A DNA stretch of 64,000 nt, from positions 2,914,001 to 2,978,000 of the forward strand of contig JBLDXI010000001.1 in the NCBI GenBank assembly GCA_047495785.1. The letters run 5' to 3'. The notes below the pieces were generated by a model. The model saw only the letters and a program-made list of their open reading frames with translations. It ran no database searches and was not told the origin of the DNA. Position numbers and translations under genes: made by a program. This stretch comes from Lepidodermella squamata. Taxonomy: Eukaryota; Gastrotricha. Within the stretch, counting starts at the first letter, position 1. The number at the start of each line of letters is the position of its first letter. Positions 1-12,863 of this stretch are shown here, piece after piece.

Positions 1-3000
1 CAGTGTGTCCACTCTGTGGCATGTAAAGCTAGCTACGTGTGTTCATGTATGTATGCGTGTGCGTATTAAATTTGTCTCCCCTCACTCGTGTTCAACTTCA
101 ACAGCGCACGCGGCAAAAAGATGCGCGCACGCGAAGAGGCAGCAAAAAATGACAACCATGCCGCCTTAAATATATATTTCATATACCTGCTACCGTTGCA
201 TATGCTGTTAGTTATATATGAACAAATCGCCTTAAGCGAATTTCTTCTTCTTTTTATGCAACAAATGCGCGTGGCGAGTGCAAAGTAATAAATCGCACCC
301 CGGCCCGGCCCGCGGTTCGCCGTAGACTTTTTAACTGGCCATCTAGGGTGAAGGGCGTTGATGAGTTGACAGAAGAAAAGCCACTTGCTGCCGCCAACTC
401 ATCACGCGCATAGATACTTGGTCGCCGCGCGGCGTCATCATCAAAAAACGCGATTTAAATCTCACTTGACACCGCCTTTCTCACTCAGACTTACAAGTGA
501 CCTTTGCGCGTAAAAAAACTCAAGCAACATGACAAGACTTTTTTTATTTAATCGGTTTACTTTTTTTCGCATAAAATAATCAATGTTAACACCAAATTTT
601 CATGTCAAGAGGGCTAGGCAGTTGGCGACTTTTTTGTCTGGGTAATCCCTCCGATTCTAGAAAGCGGCCAAATCTGACAAATGATGATACGATATTAAAA
701 AAAATATGTCAAAAAAATGCAAAAAATACCCTAAATACAACACGTCCAATAACCAGTTTTTCTGCCACTGGGCCGTAATGTCGCGAATCGATCGCTGAAC
801 CTCGATTGTCTCCTGTGACCCATAAATGCGATTTTTTCAGGGCAGCCTGAAATTTGAGATTAAAAAATATTAAAAATATTAATCTTCACAAACTTTATCT
901 TGAAGATCCCGCGTATTAGATATTACGCCATCCGGTGTGTTATGACAGCCGGTAACCCTCTTAACGACAACCTGGAGGGGATTGTTGGGTTTGCGGAGAA
1001 CAACAACGTCGTCTCTTAAAATACAAATTTCATCCTCAAAAAATTGGGGAAAATTGTAATTTTTTTATTACAACTGAGGCCGCCGTAGCCACCTTAACGT
1101 GATTCGATCGACCAAAACAAGGTCACCATCGTGCAGGGTTGGATACATTGAGTCACCCTCACACTACGGTAGAAAAAAAAACGAATTTTTTCGTAATTTT
1201 ATTTTTTTCGTCAAATTTACGTGCGCCAACACTGCGACGTGTTCGACGACGGCGTGAGCAGTCACAAAACCACCCAGTACAATCAAGGTGCCGTTTTTCA
1301 ACTTTGCCCAAATGCTTTTTCCGGCCATTTTTTTCTTGTAACAATTATTATAATGCGCGCTTTAAAGGGCAACAAGTTATTAACACAATGCAGATAGCGA
1401 TTAGCCAATTAACTTGACGCTGCACGTCTTTTGTACGCAAATTACGTGCACTGCACTTGACATCGAGTGGCAATTCTATACCTACATCCACTGCCATGTA
1501 TTTAGCAGCAATTACACGAAAATTACAACTCGTTCCCAATTAACGTCACGCTTCACTAAACAAAAACTCGATGCTGGTAGATTACGTTGTACCGGTGCCG
1601 TGTCAGTTTACGAAAATTTAACACACTAAATTCAAATCATAAAGGAAGAAATAGCCAGTGTTTTACACCATCAATGACAGTTTTATTCGAATTATTACCA
1701 ATATTTTTTTTCATAGAAAACAACGGCGCGTTTCGCCTGCACTTCTCTTCTTCATCGAGTCATCATAATAATTCTGATTATAATTTTTTTTCATCATGTT
1801 GCTTTGAATAGCTGTACGTCCGGCCATCGAGAAAAAACGGCCAGAAATATGTCGTCATATTCTTTCAAGTTATTTTTTCAAAGAATATTTTTTTACATTT
1901 TTAAGCGAGACGAAGAACAAGAATATTTTTCAGAGGCATGTAGAATTTATAGATTATACGATATTATTTTTATAGGTAGCAAACAACACTCCCGAGTCGA
2001 AATTTTCCCGAAACAAAGATAGAAGCATGCTTTTCTAAGCTACGTGTTAACAGCAATATGTGATTAATCTCCAAATTCCCGCCTTTCCGAGCAGAAATTC
2101 GCGAAATTCAATGAGTGAGGTTGTTCATCGACGGAGAGTGTTTGAGAAATATCTTTTTCTAAACAATATTATTTTACTGCATATTATAATAATATAATAG
2201 GCATTTTATCAATCAAGATTTCAGGTGAGCCAATACAGTCGATGTCTAAAAGAATCGAACAAAGTCGAGAAATTCAATTATAATGTTCATGGAAGAGATG
2301 TCGCGTGTTGGTTCGATTTTTACGTGGAAAGAATGTTTGGAACAACAAAGGAATATTATAGTCAAATTTCACGAGAGACAACATTGTGTTTACTTACGAA
2401 AATCTGACGAAACAATTTTTCTCATTTTTTAAATTTGAAAGAAGAAGAGCAAAAATAAGGAGGAGAGTCGGTAAAAGAAGCGAGAAAAAAAATGAAATAT
2501 CAGTTTTTTTTTGTTTCAAATAAGCAGAAATTTCAATCGGTCGCAACGCAATTTATTTACATAAAAAAACGGTTAAGCCACCTTAACTAAACAAAAAACC
2601 TATAGTATAATAAGCATAATTCATCAACATCACATCTTCACTTTCAACAGGTATTAGATTTTCCTCTAAATATATTCCGTGGTAATGATATTTTCCATAT
2701 TAAAAGATTGTGTTAGCCAGATTTTGAAATCAATCAGCATTTCCGCTTGAAAAAAAACTGCCGAATTGTATATATCCACCGGGCAGGAGGAGCGGGCAAA
2801 TACATCAGTCTGGTGGCTCATCAAAGCAGAACAAACTTGACAAAAAAATCTTAATCTTCAACTCGCTTCAACAAATACAAACATTTTTTCACACACATAT
2901 TATTCTACCATTGCGAAGACCGCGTCAATTATTTACAGCCGATTTGTATTCGCAATCGCCTGGAGAGCATTTTAATAGTTTTCCATTTTTCAAGGTATAA

Positions 3001-3259
3001 AAAAGAACGTAGCCGATTTATTTTATATCAGGAGCAAGTGATGAATGAATGAAAAGGACTCGGAGATGATGGAGAGTCACGGAAAGAGTAGATTTTTTCA
3101 TTATATAATAGAGACTTTACAAGATCTGTCGCTAGAAAAATCCGAAAAATAATGGACTATTTTTCGGATTTTTCCAACAATTTTCAGGCACACCACTCGA
3201 TAGCTTAGAATAACGATGAAATATGCTGAACTAATTTTTACGGACTCAAACTACTTGGA
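1..3259. other. AT-rich stretch, no gene recognised
   Basis: I see no open frame here with recognisable protein similarity or convincing splice structure. The first 70 bases hold a degenerate TG/TATG simple repeat, and 296-320 is a short GC-rich patch. Open frames up to about 92 codons at 1139-1417 and 1414-1629 are low-complexity and not supported by motifs. It may hold promoter or 3' flank sequence of a gene outside the window. Confidence 0.5.
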
Positions 3260-6200
3260 CTACTGGATCGAGGACGAGTTGTGCAGCGAGATGGCCACGT
3301 TGATGCCTAGATTGTTGTTCTCGGCGAAGCGCCGCGCAATGTGCGCGTCGAACACGAGACAGTCCGACTCGGCTATTGCATGCGAGATGCCGTCGTGGAT
3401 CGACCGCGGCACGGCTTCCCACACGAGCCGCGACGACGCGTTCGAGAGTTCTAGTCGATATTTGAAATTTGTCGCCTGAAAAAAAAGAAAAATATTCATC
3501 AATTTTTTTCTTTAAAAACTGTATATAATAAGTCGATGCACGTCTCAGTAATGAGTTCATATTTTCAGTACCTAACCCACCATGCTTAGTGCATGAATCC
3601 TACCACTATGACATTTTCGAGCTTATCTGCTAAATGGCGGAAATTTTAATGGAAAATCCCTAACATTTTACGACTTTTTTATCAAATAGATTATCCACCT
3701 GATAGAATAATCGATAGCTATCTTTCCGAAGACTATCCATGCCCATTTCGCATGACGACATGTTTAATAGAGATTCGACAGGGAAAGTTGAGTGACAACT
3801 AAATTAGCATTCATTTCAAAAAATCAACCAACTGATCCAAATTATGGTTTCTGTTTAGTATCTTTGTCACAATGACTTCGCAAAATCAACTATATAATTA
3901 GAGGTCTATCTATCCCTCGAGTTTCCCGGTTTAGACCCTGATATGTATCCTGATATCCTGATCCTGTATCCTGTATCCTGATATGACCCTGATCATTGCG
4001 ATTTGAAATCAAATTTTACCGAAGCGGTAAAAAACCTCCATTTTAAGCAGCTCAGTTATTATTAGCTGCGTAAACTAGTTACGTATTAACCGATTTCAAC
4101 TATTCATTACCAGAATTTGGGATTCCCAAAGTTGTTGTGCATGCACTTGACGGCCTCCAGAATGATTTTTAAAGCTGGGTATTTTCTAACCATAACAGTC
4201 TAGCATTAGAAAAGATTCAGCGATCGATCCGGAGCTAGGGATCGATCGCGGATCCTCTGACCGGGAGGGCGCGTTTTCGCCACTGTGCCACCGCGCCACG
4301 ACGATAAAGAGGATCCGCTGAATCTTTTCTAATGCTAATACATTTCGCTTCACCAGCAAACTATTTCTCAGCTTTAAAAAACAGTCTACATTTTTACCCT
4401 CACTTTCTCTGGAACAGCTTTTATTGGCTTAAAATTTAAATCACGAACATCCGATATTTTCTAAGATTTTACAGCTCAATAACAACCTGAACATTTAGTT
4501 AACTTTCAACATTTTAGAATTATATCTCAGGTGATTTAAGTATTAAGCCTAATCAGTTTTTATCAATCGAACCCGAATTGCTCATCGAACCCCGCAAAAG
4601 GTTGCTCCATCACGTTTGAGAAAGTGTTTTTTAAGCAGCTCGACAGCTTAAATTTCAACGAGACATCTTTAAAGAAAAAGGCAAAATTTGGCCGAAATAG
4701 CAAGAAAAAAGGTCTCCACCCACCAAAATTTACACTCCTAGACTGCAATTTTAAAACCAAATCAAATTTTAAACAAGCTGGTTGAAAAGCCCAGCAACAT
4801 CATTTTCAGTCCTTAAAACCCCAATTTCATAGTCACTCGAATTACTGTTCAAGAAGAAATATTTCTGCATATTTTAATCCGTGTCAGGATATTAAAACAA
4901 TAGTTTTATCACCCTCAAGTTATATCCTCGAACTTTCACCAGCTATGGTTATTTCAATTTTTCAGGCCTGATTTCCACTTGAATGATCACAATTTCGGAA
5001 TGTTCCAAAAATAAACTCACTTGTCTCCTATTTCCAATGAGCTGCACAATAGCATAAAAGTTTTGGTGGCCGTCGTTGCGGTCCTGCTTCTCGAGCACCA
5101 GCATGAAGTGACAGCCGAAGCACGATTGCATCATGACCCAGTCGACGGCGCCCGGCAGGTTGATATCCGTCGCCAGGAACACGATATCCTCGCCGTTCAG
5201 CGTCGTTATATTGCGGTGGTCTTTCGTGAGGTGCGGCATCACCTCGTCGAGCGCGCCCAGCCACTTGCAGACGGCGCCCGGGCACGGGCACTGGTACGGC
5301 CGGTAGTCGCACTGGTCCTCGTGTTCGATCTTCTCGCGGTAGTGCATCGTGCGCGGGCACGAGTTGCTCGAGTATTTGCACGGGAACATCACGTCCTCGG
5401 CGAGGCGGTCCATCGCCAGGTTGCGCACGTTGCCCAGCTGGCCGCGGCACGACGGGCACGACGCGAGCTTCGTACGGCACGGCCCGCACACGATGTGGCC
5501 GGACAGGCACTGCATGATGGGCGGCAGGGCGTAGTCGAAGCACACCGGGCACTCGAACAGACTCGCCAGGTTCTGCTGGCCGTTCTGGCCCTGTTGACTA
5601 GCTGCTGCGGCGGCCGCCGCCGCGGCTGCCACTGCGACGTTCGTACTCGCCGATATGACTAATAAATAAACAAAATAACCGCATTTCAAGACAACTTCTC
5701 AATGGCTCGATTTGAAAGTGGGTTTGGTTATATCGTGGAATTTTCAAGAAAATTCGGGAGAAAAAGATTGGCAGCCCGTTTTCCTTAGGATCCCAAATAT
5801 TCGAGATATAAAAATGTAGGATGCTTCCATCCTTCTTGAAATAAGGTAAAACTTTATGAAATGGCCAAATTTTGTGAAATAACAATTCTTCTTTTGAAAA
5901 CTATGGATTATCGCCAAAAATGTGTACAACGAAGTAACCGCCGGCACGATTAATAGCTGTCCCTCTCGAGATAAGTTGAATTTTTTGTTGAGTTAACAGC
6001 TGACAAGGCTCATGTTACACCTTCGCTCCAAGACTTTTTCTTTATCTGAAAGAACGCCTAAATCGATCCCTCATCATTGTTTCTGTGTGTCGAACTTTGA
6101 TGAAGAACCAGCTTGAATTTCTTAGATCTTTAAATTATCAGCTTTAGATCACTGATTTTGTTATTAATGGATGCTAGCATTTACGAAGCAACCAAGTTGG

Positions 6201-7213
6201 AAAATTCGGGTGAGGCTTTTTTTCATCCGACAATCAAAAACGTAACTAAAATCATCCAACATGAAAATATCCATTTTCTTGATTTTCCCATAGGGCCATA
6301 GCCCTTTTATGCACCCTATTTTGGTCCCTGAACCCGCAGAATTTACGGTGAAAGATTTATGGCGATCTGAGTACACTTGTTTACTGTAATTTTTAGAAAA
6401 TATGAAAAAGCTAGTTGGCCGGTGTTGGACACATTTTTGGTTGTCGGATAAAAAAATTTTCCCCGAAAATTCATTGGTGCTTGTTTCGGCTGACACAGAT
6501 AGGTATTCTTCCCGGCTAGTGACGAAAATGGCGGGTGCAGAAATTCCCTCAAAAATTTTCACCGGGCTAAGAAACGTTCGCGATCAAATATCGCTACTCA
6601 ATCCTCAAAAACATTCCTTCATTCGTTGGTCTAGATGTTTAGCTTGGTGTCTATGCTCCAGGAACGGCTGCTTAGTTTGCTATATCACATAACGTCTTTA
6701 AAAAATATCTTCACCCAAAAAATCTGCCCCTATATCTGTTTCCTGAAACTCTTTGATTATCATGACTAGATATTCAATCGTTCAATCCAAAAGTTGAGAT
6801 ATTCATTGCCAATTGTATGAGAAAACCTGATCCGACATGTTGTAGATAATTCTCAAATTCTTGAAATCCCATCTAATGCTTCTAATATTTCGATCTTCGA
6901 TACCACAAAATTTCATCAAGTTCTAGACATATCGTAGAACTTCGAAATATAAGGATAAAAATGCTGTTTCCATGCCTTTGTGAGCTCTAACGAAGTTGAG
7001 ACCCAAGAACCAGTCCAATTTCCGATTTTATATAACTCAATATTCGGAAAAGCCCCGAGGCAAATTTTGAAAAAGGATAATTTTGATGAATCGAGAATTC
7101 CATACGATGTAATTCAATAAAAACTTCACAAATCACCAACCTGAAGTTTGCATGATTCGATCGGCCGGCAATGCCGCCATCGGATCGACTCCTTTCTTCG
7201 GAGGATCGACCAT
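3260..7213 (-). CDS. siah-1: SIAH-type RING E3 ubiquitin ligase
   Basis: E3 ubiquitin ligase of the Seven-in-absentia family, expected to act in cytoplasm and nucleus. Three exons, complement(3260..3475, 5021..5658, 7141..7213), join in phase to 308 aa, close to the usual 280-325. The RING finger starts at [14 protein letters not shown] and has the C-x2-C...C-x-H pattern. The two SIAH zinc fingers follow ([17 protein letters not shown] and [10 protein letters not shown]), then the substrate-binding TRAF-like domain ([64 protein letters not shown]). An alanine run precedes the RING. The first exon ([12 protein letters not shown]) was chosen because its G|gttggt donor is in phase with the ttattag acceptor at 5659; it is the least certain part. 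The last intron is 1.5 kb and holds a tRNA-derived repeat. Confidence 0.95.
3936..3992. repeat. short degenerate tandem repeat (atcctgat-like)
   Basis: Inside the last SIAH intron the words CCTGATATG and TGTATCCTGA recur several times head to tail over about 55 bases. It is a small imperfect minisatellite with no coding potential. Confidence 0.6.
4201..4337 (-). repeat. tRNA-derived SINE-like element with 22-bp inverted ends
   Basis: Perfect 22-bp inverted arms lie at 4201-4222 and 4316-4337. Read on the minus strand, the interior contains TGGCACAGTGG, a good pol III A box, followed about 40 bases later by GATCGATCCC, which resembles a B box. That spacing and order are those of a tRNA-like promoter, but no clean cloverleaf is seen, so a tRNA-derived SINE or a folded mobile fragment fits better than a tRNA gene. 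It sits in a SIAH intron. Confidence 0.5.
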
Positions 7214-7691
7214 TGTGCTACACCGCGATCGATGTCAGCACGGGGATGAGCTACGCTGATAGCGCGTCTTTCAACTTTTTAACACACCTACAAAAATTAA
7301 CAAAAAAACAATCAGTTACAAATCAGAAAAATTGTCAACAGCGTTTTAGTCGTCTCGAGAACTTTTTCCATTTTCAGCATGTTAATATGATATTGCAAAA
7401 ATGCATAAATGTAGATATAGATTTATATGTAGAGACGTTGAATAACGATAGAGAGCTTTACACATCTGAATATTATCTTCATCTGTCACAGAGCTAAACA
7501 ACCAGAAACAAACGTAGGGGAGAGGAGAGGCTCGATTTTTTAAATCTAGCGCGAACCAGATTAATTTTCGTAGAAAAGAACACAAACCACATTTCATTCA
7601 TTCAACATCGACACGAGCTGATGATCGAAAGACTGGGTTAAAAAGAGGCCGGTATTTTTAGCGCATTTCGAATGCTGCTACTGCTGCTGAT
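7214..7691. other. spacer between SIAH start and KIAA2013 end
   Basis: AT-rich sequence between the SIAH first exon and the 3' end of the KIAA2013 homologue, both on the minus strand. A 108-codon plus-strand frame across 7171-7497 is antisense to the SIAH start and has no recognisable motif. No other feature seen. Confidence 0.5.
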
Positions 7692-9904
7692 TCAAGCTGC
7701 GAATCTTTGCATACGGTGGTAGGAAGTTGGCGGCGGACTGTACTTCGACTCGGTCTTGTAGTACTCGGTCACGATCAGTTTGATTAGAAACAGGTGGAAG
7801 ATGACGATCAGCAAGATTATTGCGACCCAAAAAATGGTCGGAAGGCCGCCAAATTGATGGCCGTGTTTGTGTAGGGCTATCACATCATCCTCATGAGCGG
7901 GCGCTGGATTAAAACAGAATGCGCAAATTAGTTAAATTCCAAATTGAAACGTTCAAGAGCCAAAAATCCCTTATTATTCTAGAATCTCATACGATGAACT
8001 AGTGAGGATTCCTTAGTGCTGAATAACTCATAATTTACTGCTGAATCCCGTGATTGAAGATAAGAAAAATGGGCTAATCAGGCTAATCTAAAAGGAATTT
8101 CGTTCATCTAGGACTTATCGCCCAATTCAAATCAATTTTATTAAGCACTTGTTCCGTCATTACCTTCTTGAATATCGTTGAAATGAAGCGCGTCTTTCAA
8201 CTCCTCGATATGTTGTTTATCACTCGTAATGTATAGAATCGGCATAACCGGATTGGTAAGTTTTACAGGAAATCGAACCGGCGTTTGCCCTAATAAGACC
8301 GGGGCGTCCAGGCAACCCGCATCACATGCGTAGTAAGACGTCACATCGCCGTCGACCGAGACGTAAAGTTGCGCCTTGTTGTCCTCGCCCATTTGCACAC
8401 TGATATTCAGCAAATGGTGCGAACCGTAAGGAATGCCGCGGAAGTGCATTAAATCACGATGTAATTCCGATGGGTGAATTGTGAACTCCAGATGGTGAGA
8501 TGTGAAATGTAACCCGCCGAAGCTTAATACCATACTGGTTATTACGCCTTCAGCACCCGTAGCCACTAGATCACGACAGCCGTGTTTTTCGAGGGTAATA
8601 GCCCATCTTCGGACGAAATCGAAGTATTCTTCTATCGTATTAGGCAATTCCCATAACCGAGTATGTTGCCTATGAAAATTCATGTTAATGTCGTGCTTTC
8701 ACAAATTTCCAAGACTCACAATGTGTGGTGATCATCGTAGCACTTATCAGCGTCGAAAAAGACTTTTTCGGCTCGTTCCTTCGCGACGGGTTTCATCAAA
8801 CTCATCGTTTGATAGTGAGCAGCTACATAGCTTAGAGTGAGATTCACTCGATCGCCGTTTACGGCATTCGGGGCTTTCGAATGCGAAATTCCGAAGCCGG
8901 TCCGGAAAATCTAAATTAAACAAACCGTAAAATCAGTAAGTAAATCGGCATTTACTTACGGTTCTCGAAATTTCCACGTGCTTTCTGAACAAAGCTTTCG
9001 AATCGCTCAGCGTTTTCAACAATTGATTCAATGAACGATCATTTTGAACTGATTGCTCTTTTTCTTCAGCAGGACTCATACTGAGAGGCGCGTCGTCAAA
9101 ATGAGTGTAATTCGCAAGGGTAATAATGGTATAAGTTTCACTCTTGTGAGCTTGAACTAATTGCTCTTCGGACGATGGCAAGCCGCTTTGAAGAACGTGA
9201 ATGAAAGTGCTATTGCGACTGTCTGGAACATCGACGTGAACTTTTCGAGTATGAAATAATTTTGATTTGTCTGCCGAACCGGACGGAGTAGCGTAAGCAG
9301 CAAGGGCTGATTCGCCCAAGCCGCCGCTTTGACTAGCGCTGTTCTGACGACGCAGTGCGACTTTCAACGGGGTAGAAGATGGATTTTTCACCGTAATCTC
9401 CTGAACAATTAAAGACGGAATACTACGATGCGCGTACACTTTGTTCGTAATTGTAACGGGGTGATCAAGTCCGATGAAACATTTTATCGATTGAACATAA
9501 CCATCCGCCACGTGAGTCATATATACTTGTTCGCTTTTGTCAAAAGAAGGGCTTATTATATCAGCCTGGTAGAGAATTCCAGCTCCAGTCGGCACCGACA
9601 GAGTTCGGTGATGTTTGATATAAAGCTGGCCATTTAACATAGAAACTAAGACAAGTCCATTCCCAGAAACGGGCATGGTTCGATAACTCTCGGATTCCAT
9701 CAGAGGATTATGCACGTAAACCGCATCATTGGACAACAGGGCAGCCTCGTAAGCATGTAATTCACCTTCCATACAAGAAGCGATGTGTCCAGACCGAACC
9801 CATCGAGTCCATCGGAAAAATGCGGGGAAGCCGTACATAACGAGGAACAGCCCGATAAGTACTCCGAACAGAGCATAACGCATGCTAAAATTGATGTAAA
9901 ACAT
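7692..9904 (-). CDS. KIAA2013 homologue (DUF2152 membrane protein)
   Basis: Homologue of human KIAA2013, a membrane glycoprotein of unknown function. Exons complement(7692..7903, 8164..8669, 8720..8910, 8960..9904) join in phase to 617 aa, near the human length. Diagnostic matches are RRWAITLEKHGCRDLV, GMVLSFGGL-like VLSFGGLHFTSHHLEF, YACDAGCLDAPVLL and PILYITSDKQHIEEL. An N-terminal hydrophobic segment (YALFGVLIGLFLVMYGF) and a C-terminal one (FWVAIILLIVIFHLFLIKLIV) bracket a lumenal or extracellular body, as in the family. An acceptor-like caattttag lies directly before the ATG at 9883, so translation may begin there (MRYALFGVL) rather than at 9904. Weakly conserved elsewhere. Confidence 0.9.
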
Positions 9905-11334
9905 TCAAAAAATCCGATTTTAAACATGAAATGGCTTACTTATTTCCGCTGTTGCGTATCACCAACAGCTTTTGGACTAAGGCACCAAGTTTACTCATTT
10001 GAGAAAGCGGGAACGTTATCGATCTTCTTAATTTAACTCGGAAGATTCTGAATAGATTTAGCAGCACGGAAAACAGCATGGAGCAAAGGGGAAATGCATG
10101 AGCATGTAGCGCTTTCAATATGTAACAATTTGAAGCACATGAATCTATGGAAAAACAAGGGACAGCATAAATGAATCAATATGACAAATGGGACAAGAGA
10201 CGTCCTCTCATTCAAACAAAGTGAACAAGGCAAAGCGAGGGGCCTTGAAAACTGAAAACTGTCGAGAAAATCAGTATAAATGTGTAAAGATCTTAAAATT
10301 TTGCTATTAAAATCAAAGAAGACTTCTCCTTACCATCAAACAATTCGCCGAAGCAAACCATAATAAGAAATAGCCTGTAACAACTAATCATTAACTGGCA
10401 AAAATATGTCAGCTATCACTCCGAAGAATTTACAGAAATCTTCCCAGCCAAAGAACACTTCATCTGGCACTCAGTGCATAATTCACACTGAGTTCATACC
10501 TTCAACAACCCTCGTCTAGCTCGCAAAAAACACTGACCAAAAGCCGAAAAAGGGTGATGCCAAAAAACGATTTCTTGGGCACTTGGTCAAGGACAATTAC
10601 AAAGTTTTAGCAAAATGAATAGGAATTTTTAACGCTGAACAGTTTTCGAGCATCATATGCATTTTTATTTTGTTGAATTTTCCTGCGGCAAAGGCGCGGG
10701 CGCGGGTAACGTTTTTCGTTTTCGTTGAGTTAGTTTCGTGACGGGCCTGTTGCCTTGTCAGTTTGTAGAACGTGCCGCCTCGTATGCTAACGTTGGGCCA
10801 CTGGCCCTTTGCTCTCAGTAAAGAGTAGATAGAACTGAGGATGCGTTTGGTTTGTAGCCTCATATTATCAATCTATCGTTGATCTTTCAGTGTTAGTTTA
10901 AGCTCATAGTAACTGGGAAAGGCAAGGAAATGTTGTATCCTGTCCGATTTATGTTTCACCTCTCGTACATTATTTTAATCTTGCTACATTTCTTTGATGT
11001 ATCAATTAAGCTGATTTTCTCTACATCTGACGCGCTGCGGAGAACCCATTCAACATGAGGCTTCAGACAATTTTCAGAGTTGCGGGTTGCGGATTCCTTG
11101 TCTTGCCAACACACCCTTGCCCAAACTAAGTTAAGTGTAACATTTATCATAAAATCCTATGACTTTCTATTACCGGGTGATTCCACTTAATACTTATTCA
11201 TCCTGCAATTGCTTCCACATTTCACAAATCCGATGCCACGCTTCACAATTCAGTGATTAATACTCTAAATTGTGTTTTAAATCTAGGTCTAGGATCTTGA
11301 ATTTATACTTATTTCATCCGACACTGCGTTTAGA
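9905..11334. other. divergent intergenic region
   Basis: Spacer between the divergently transcribed KIAA2013 and ODR-4 homologues, so it should hold both promoters. A basic 88-codon minus frame at 10597-10863 lies in a slightly GC-richer patch, but no family is recognised. No TATA box can be assigned with confidence. Confidence 0.45.
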
Positions 11335-12657
11335 ATGGCTTCTGTGGTTATCGATGCCAGCGTCCAGCAGTATCTGAAATCCCGCTCTGCAGACAAAGAG
11401 CCTTTGTGTTTTCTGACTGTTGGCATTCTTGCTGGAGAAAATGTCTTGATTACGGCTCTAGAGCCAATCTCAGCACCCGCAGGCGCATGGCCTGTCGAAG
11501 CTGCTATTTTAGCTACGGGGAAAAAACTGCGGCGTCGCCTGATCGGCAACGCATTTATTTTCGGGCTAACCTATTCATCGCCTGAAGAAATTAAAACGAA
11601 TTCTTCTATCATGTCCCAAGCTCAGTCAAACATCGGAGCCGTTAGAGCCGCATTTGAAATCAATGCCAAACTTATTGAGCCATTCTATGCTCGTAAGCTT
11701 CTGTTCGAGCGGTGCAATTTGCTGATCTTTCACAGCCAAGCGAAGAATACGATTACATGCCGCTCTTTTCCAGATTCGAAAAATGTCGACAGCACCGTTG
11801 TCGATTTGAGCTCACGTGGTAATTGGATGAAAGCGATTTGCCGCATTAATATAAACACGAATTCAGTGAGCTTGGTATCGCTCGAGGAGAGTGAATCATC
11901 GCGCTCAGTTCATCGAATGCTCGACGATGTTCTGACTTCGATCTTCGGTGATTTATCGCAGAAAAACGCCCGTTTTCGTGCGGTCGGCAAAAACCTAACA
12001 ATCAAAGCGGACGATGATTCACCACTCGCAAATTTGTTTTCAGCACCGCCCTATTTATCGGAGGTTGAATTGATGTGCCAGCCATTTTCGCGCAGTAAAG
12101 TTTTTCAACACACTGAAGACGCGGAGTATTTCAGAATAGCGGTTGCCGGCGACATTGAAGCCGCTGTCTGCCTTCATTCGAAATATTCAAACTCATCTGA
12201 CTTGTACAATGGCCTTATTTGCGATATAATTTTCACGTTATCGGACCTTTTCTCTTCTTCCCTGAAGACCTTTGAAAAAGATGTTGAAGAAACATCGGAG
12301 GATTACAGTTTGTTAACCCTCCCTAAGCGAAATTTGCCGAAAGTCGACATACCCGGTGAAGAGAAGGGTGATCTGTTGAACTGGTGCGTTGCTTCGTACG
12401 AGGTCGATACTGCTTCAGATTTGGAATACATTTTCCACCGCGATAAAATCGTGAACGATCTGAGAAAAGAGCCGAAATTCGCTAAACCAGTTGCTCGAGG
12501 CAGCAAGAAAGCCGCTAGCAATAACGACTCGGTATCACTTGACAATCTGTCATGCTCGACTTCATACGGCGCTGCAATGTTCTTTTTGGGTGGATTCGTC
12601 CTGGTGATTGTCGCGCTCTTCATTCAAAGTTTTCTGCCTCACCTCGATGAGGAGTAG
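11335..12657 (+). CDS. odr-4: ODR-4 homologue (tail-anchored receptor-trafficking factor)
   Basis: Single exon, 440 aa. The protein has the layout and length of ODR-4 (human ODR4 about 454 aa). The N-terminus carries VVIDASVQQYLKS, similar to the family's VEETVGQYL. The middle has TITCRSFPDSK...GNWMKAICRININ, similar to the human IFCRTYD...ECTVHINIHI region. Near the C-terminus, LLNWCVASYEVDTASDLEYIF corresponds to the conserved segment before the acidic linker, and a single hydrophobic anchor lies at about residues 411-433. In C. elegans ODR-4 promotes folding and export of odorant receptors to cilia together with the UfSP2 homologue ODR-8. Identity is modest, so the call rests on architecture plus these blocks. 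An acceptor-like gcgtttag ends one base before the ATG. Confidence 0.8.
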   Translation: MASVVIDASVQQYLKSRSADKEPLCFLTVGILAGENVLITALEPISAPAGAWPVEAAILATGKKLRRRLIGNAFIFGLTYSSPEEIKTNSSIMSQAQSNIGAVRAAFEINAKLIEPFYARKLLFERCNLLIFHSQAKNTITCRSFPDSKNVDSTVVDLSSRGNWMKAICRININTNSVSLVSLEESESSRSVHRMLDDVLTSIFGDLSQKNARFRAVGKNLTIKADDDSPLANLFSAPPYLSEVELMCQPFSRSKVFQHTEDAEYFRIAVAGDIEAAVCLHSKYSNSSDLYNGLICDIIFTLSDLFSSSLKTFEKDVEETSEDYSLLTLPKRNLPKVDIPGEEKGDLLNWCVASYEVDTASDLEYIFHRDKIVNDLRKEPKFAKPVARGSKKAASNNDSVSLDNLSCSTSYGAAMFFLGGFVLVIVALFIQSFLPHLDEE

Positions 12658-12863
12658 AAATGAAAAAATTGCATGACTAACATTTCATGTTTTGAAGGCG
12701 TGTGACGTTTTTCTAAAAGAATAACGGTGACTCATGGTCTTTACACTATATAACTTATGATGGCAAGAATTATTTTGGTCTGGGCAGTTTAAGAATAGTT
12801 TTTTTTCACTATTTTTAGTTGTGCTTTTAAAGTTTATTGATTGTGATTAATTCCGTTTAAACA

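Noticed and set aside
4201-4337. tRNA gene
   Set aside because: A and B box-like motifs are present, but no acceptor stem or anticodon arm of normal form could be drawn.
5021-5662. 213-codon plus-strand open frame
   Set aside because: It is antisense to the GC-rich SIAH exon; Arg/Ala/Val/His-rich composition is an artefact of codon bias on the coding strand.
10597-10863. Basic 88-codon minus frame
   Set aside because: Slightly protein-like composition but no motif, no splice context and no known homologue; left as part of the spacer.
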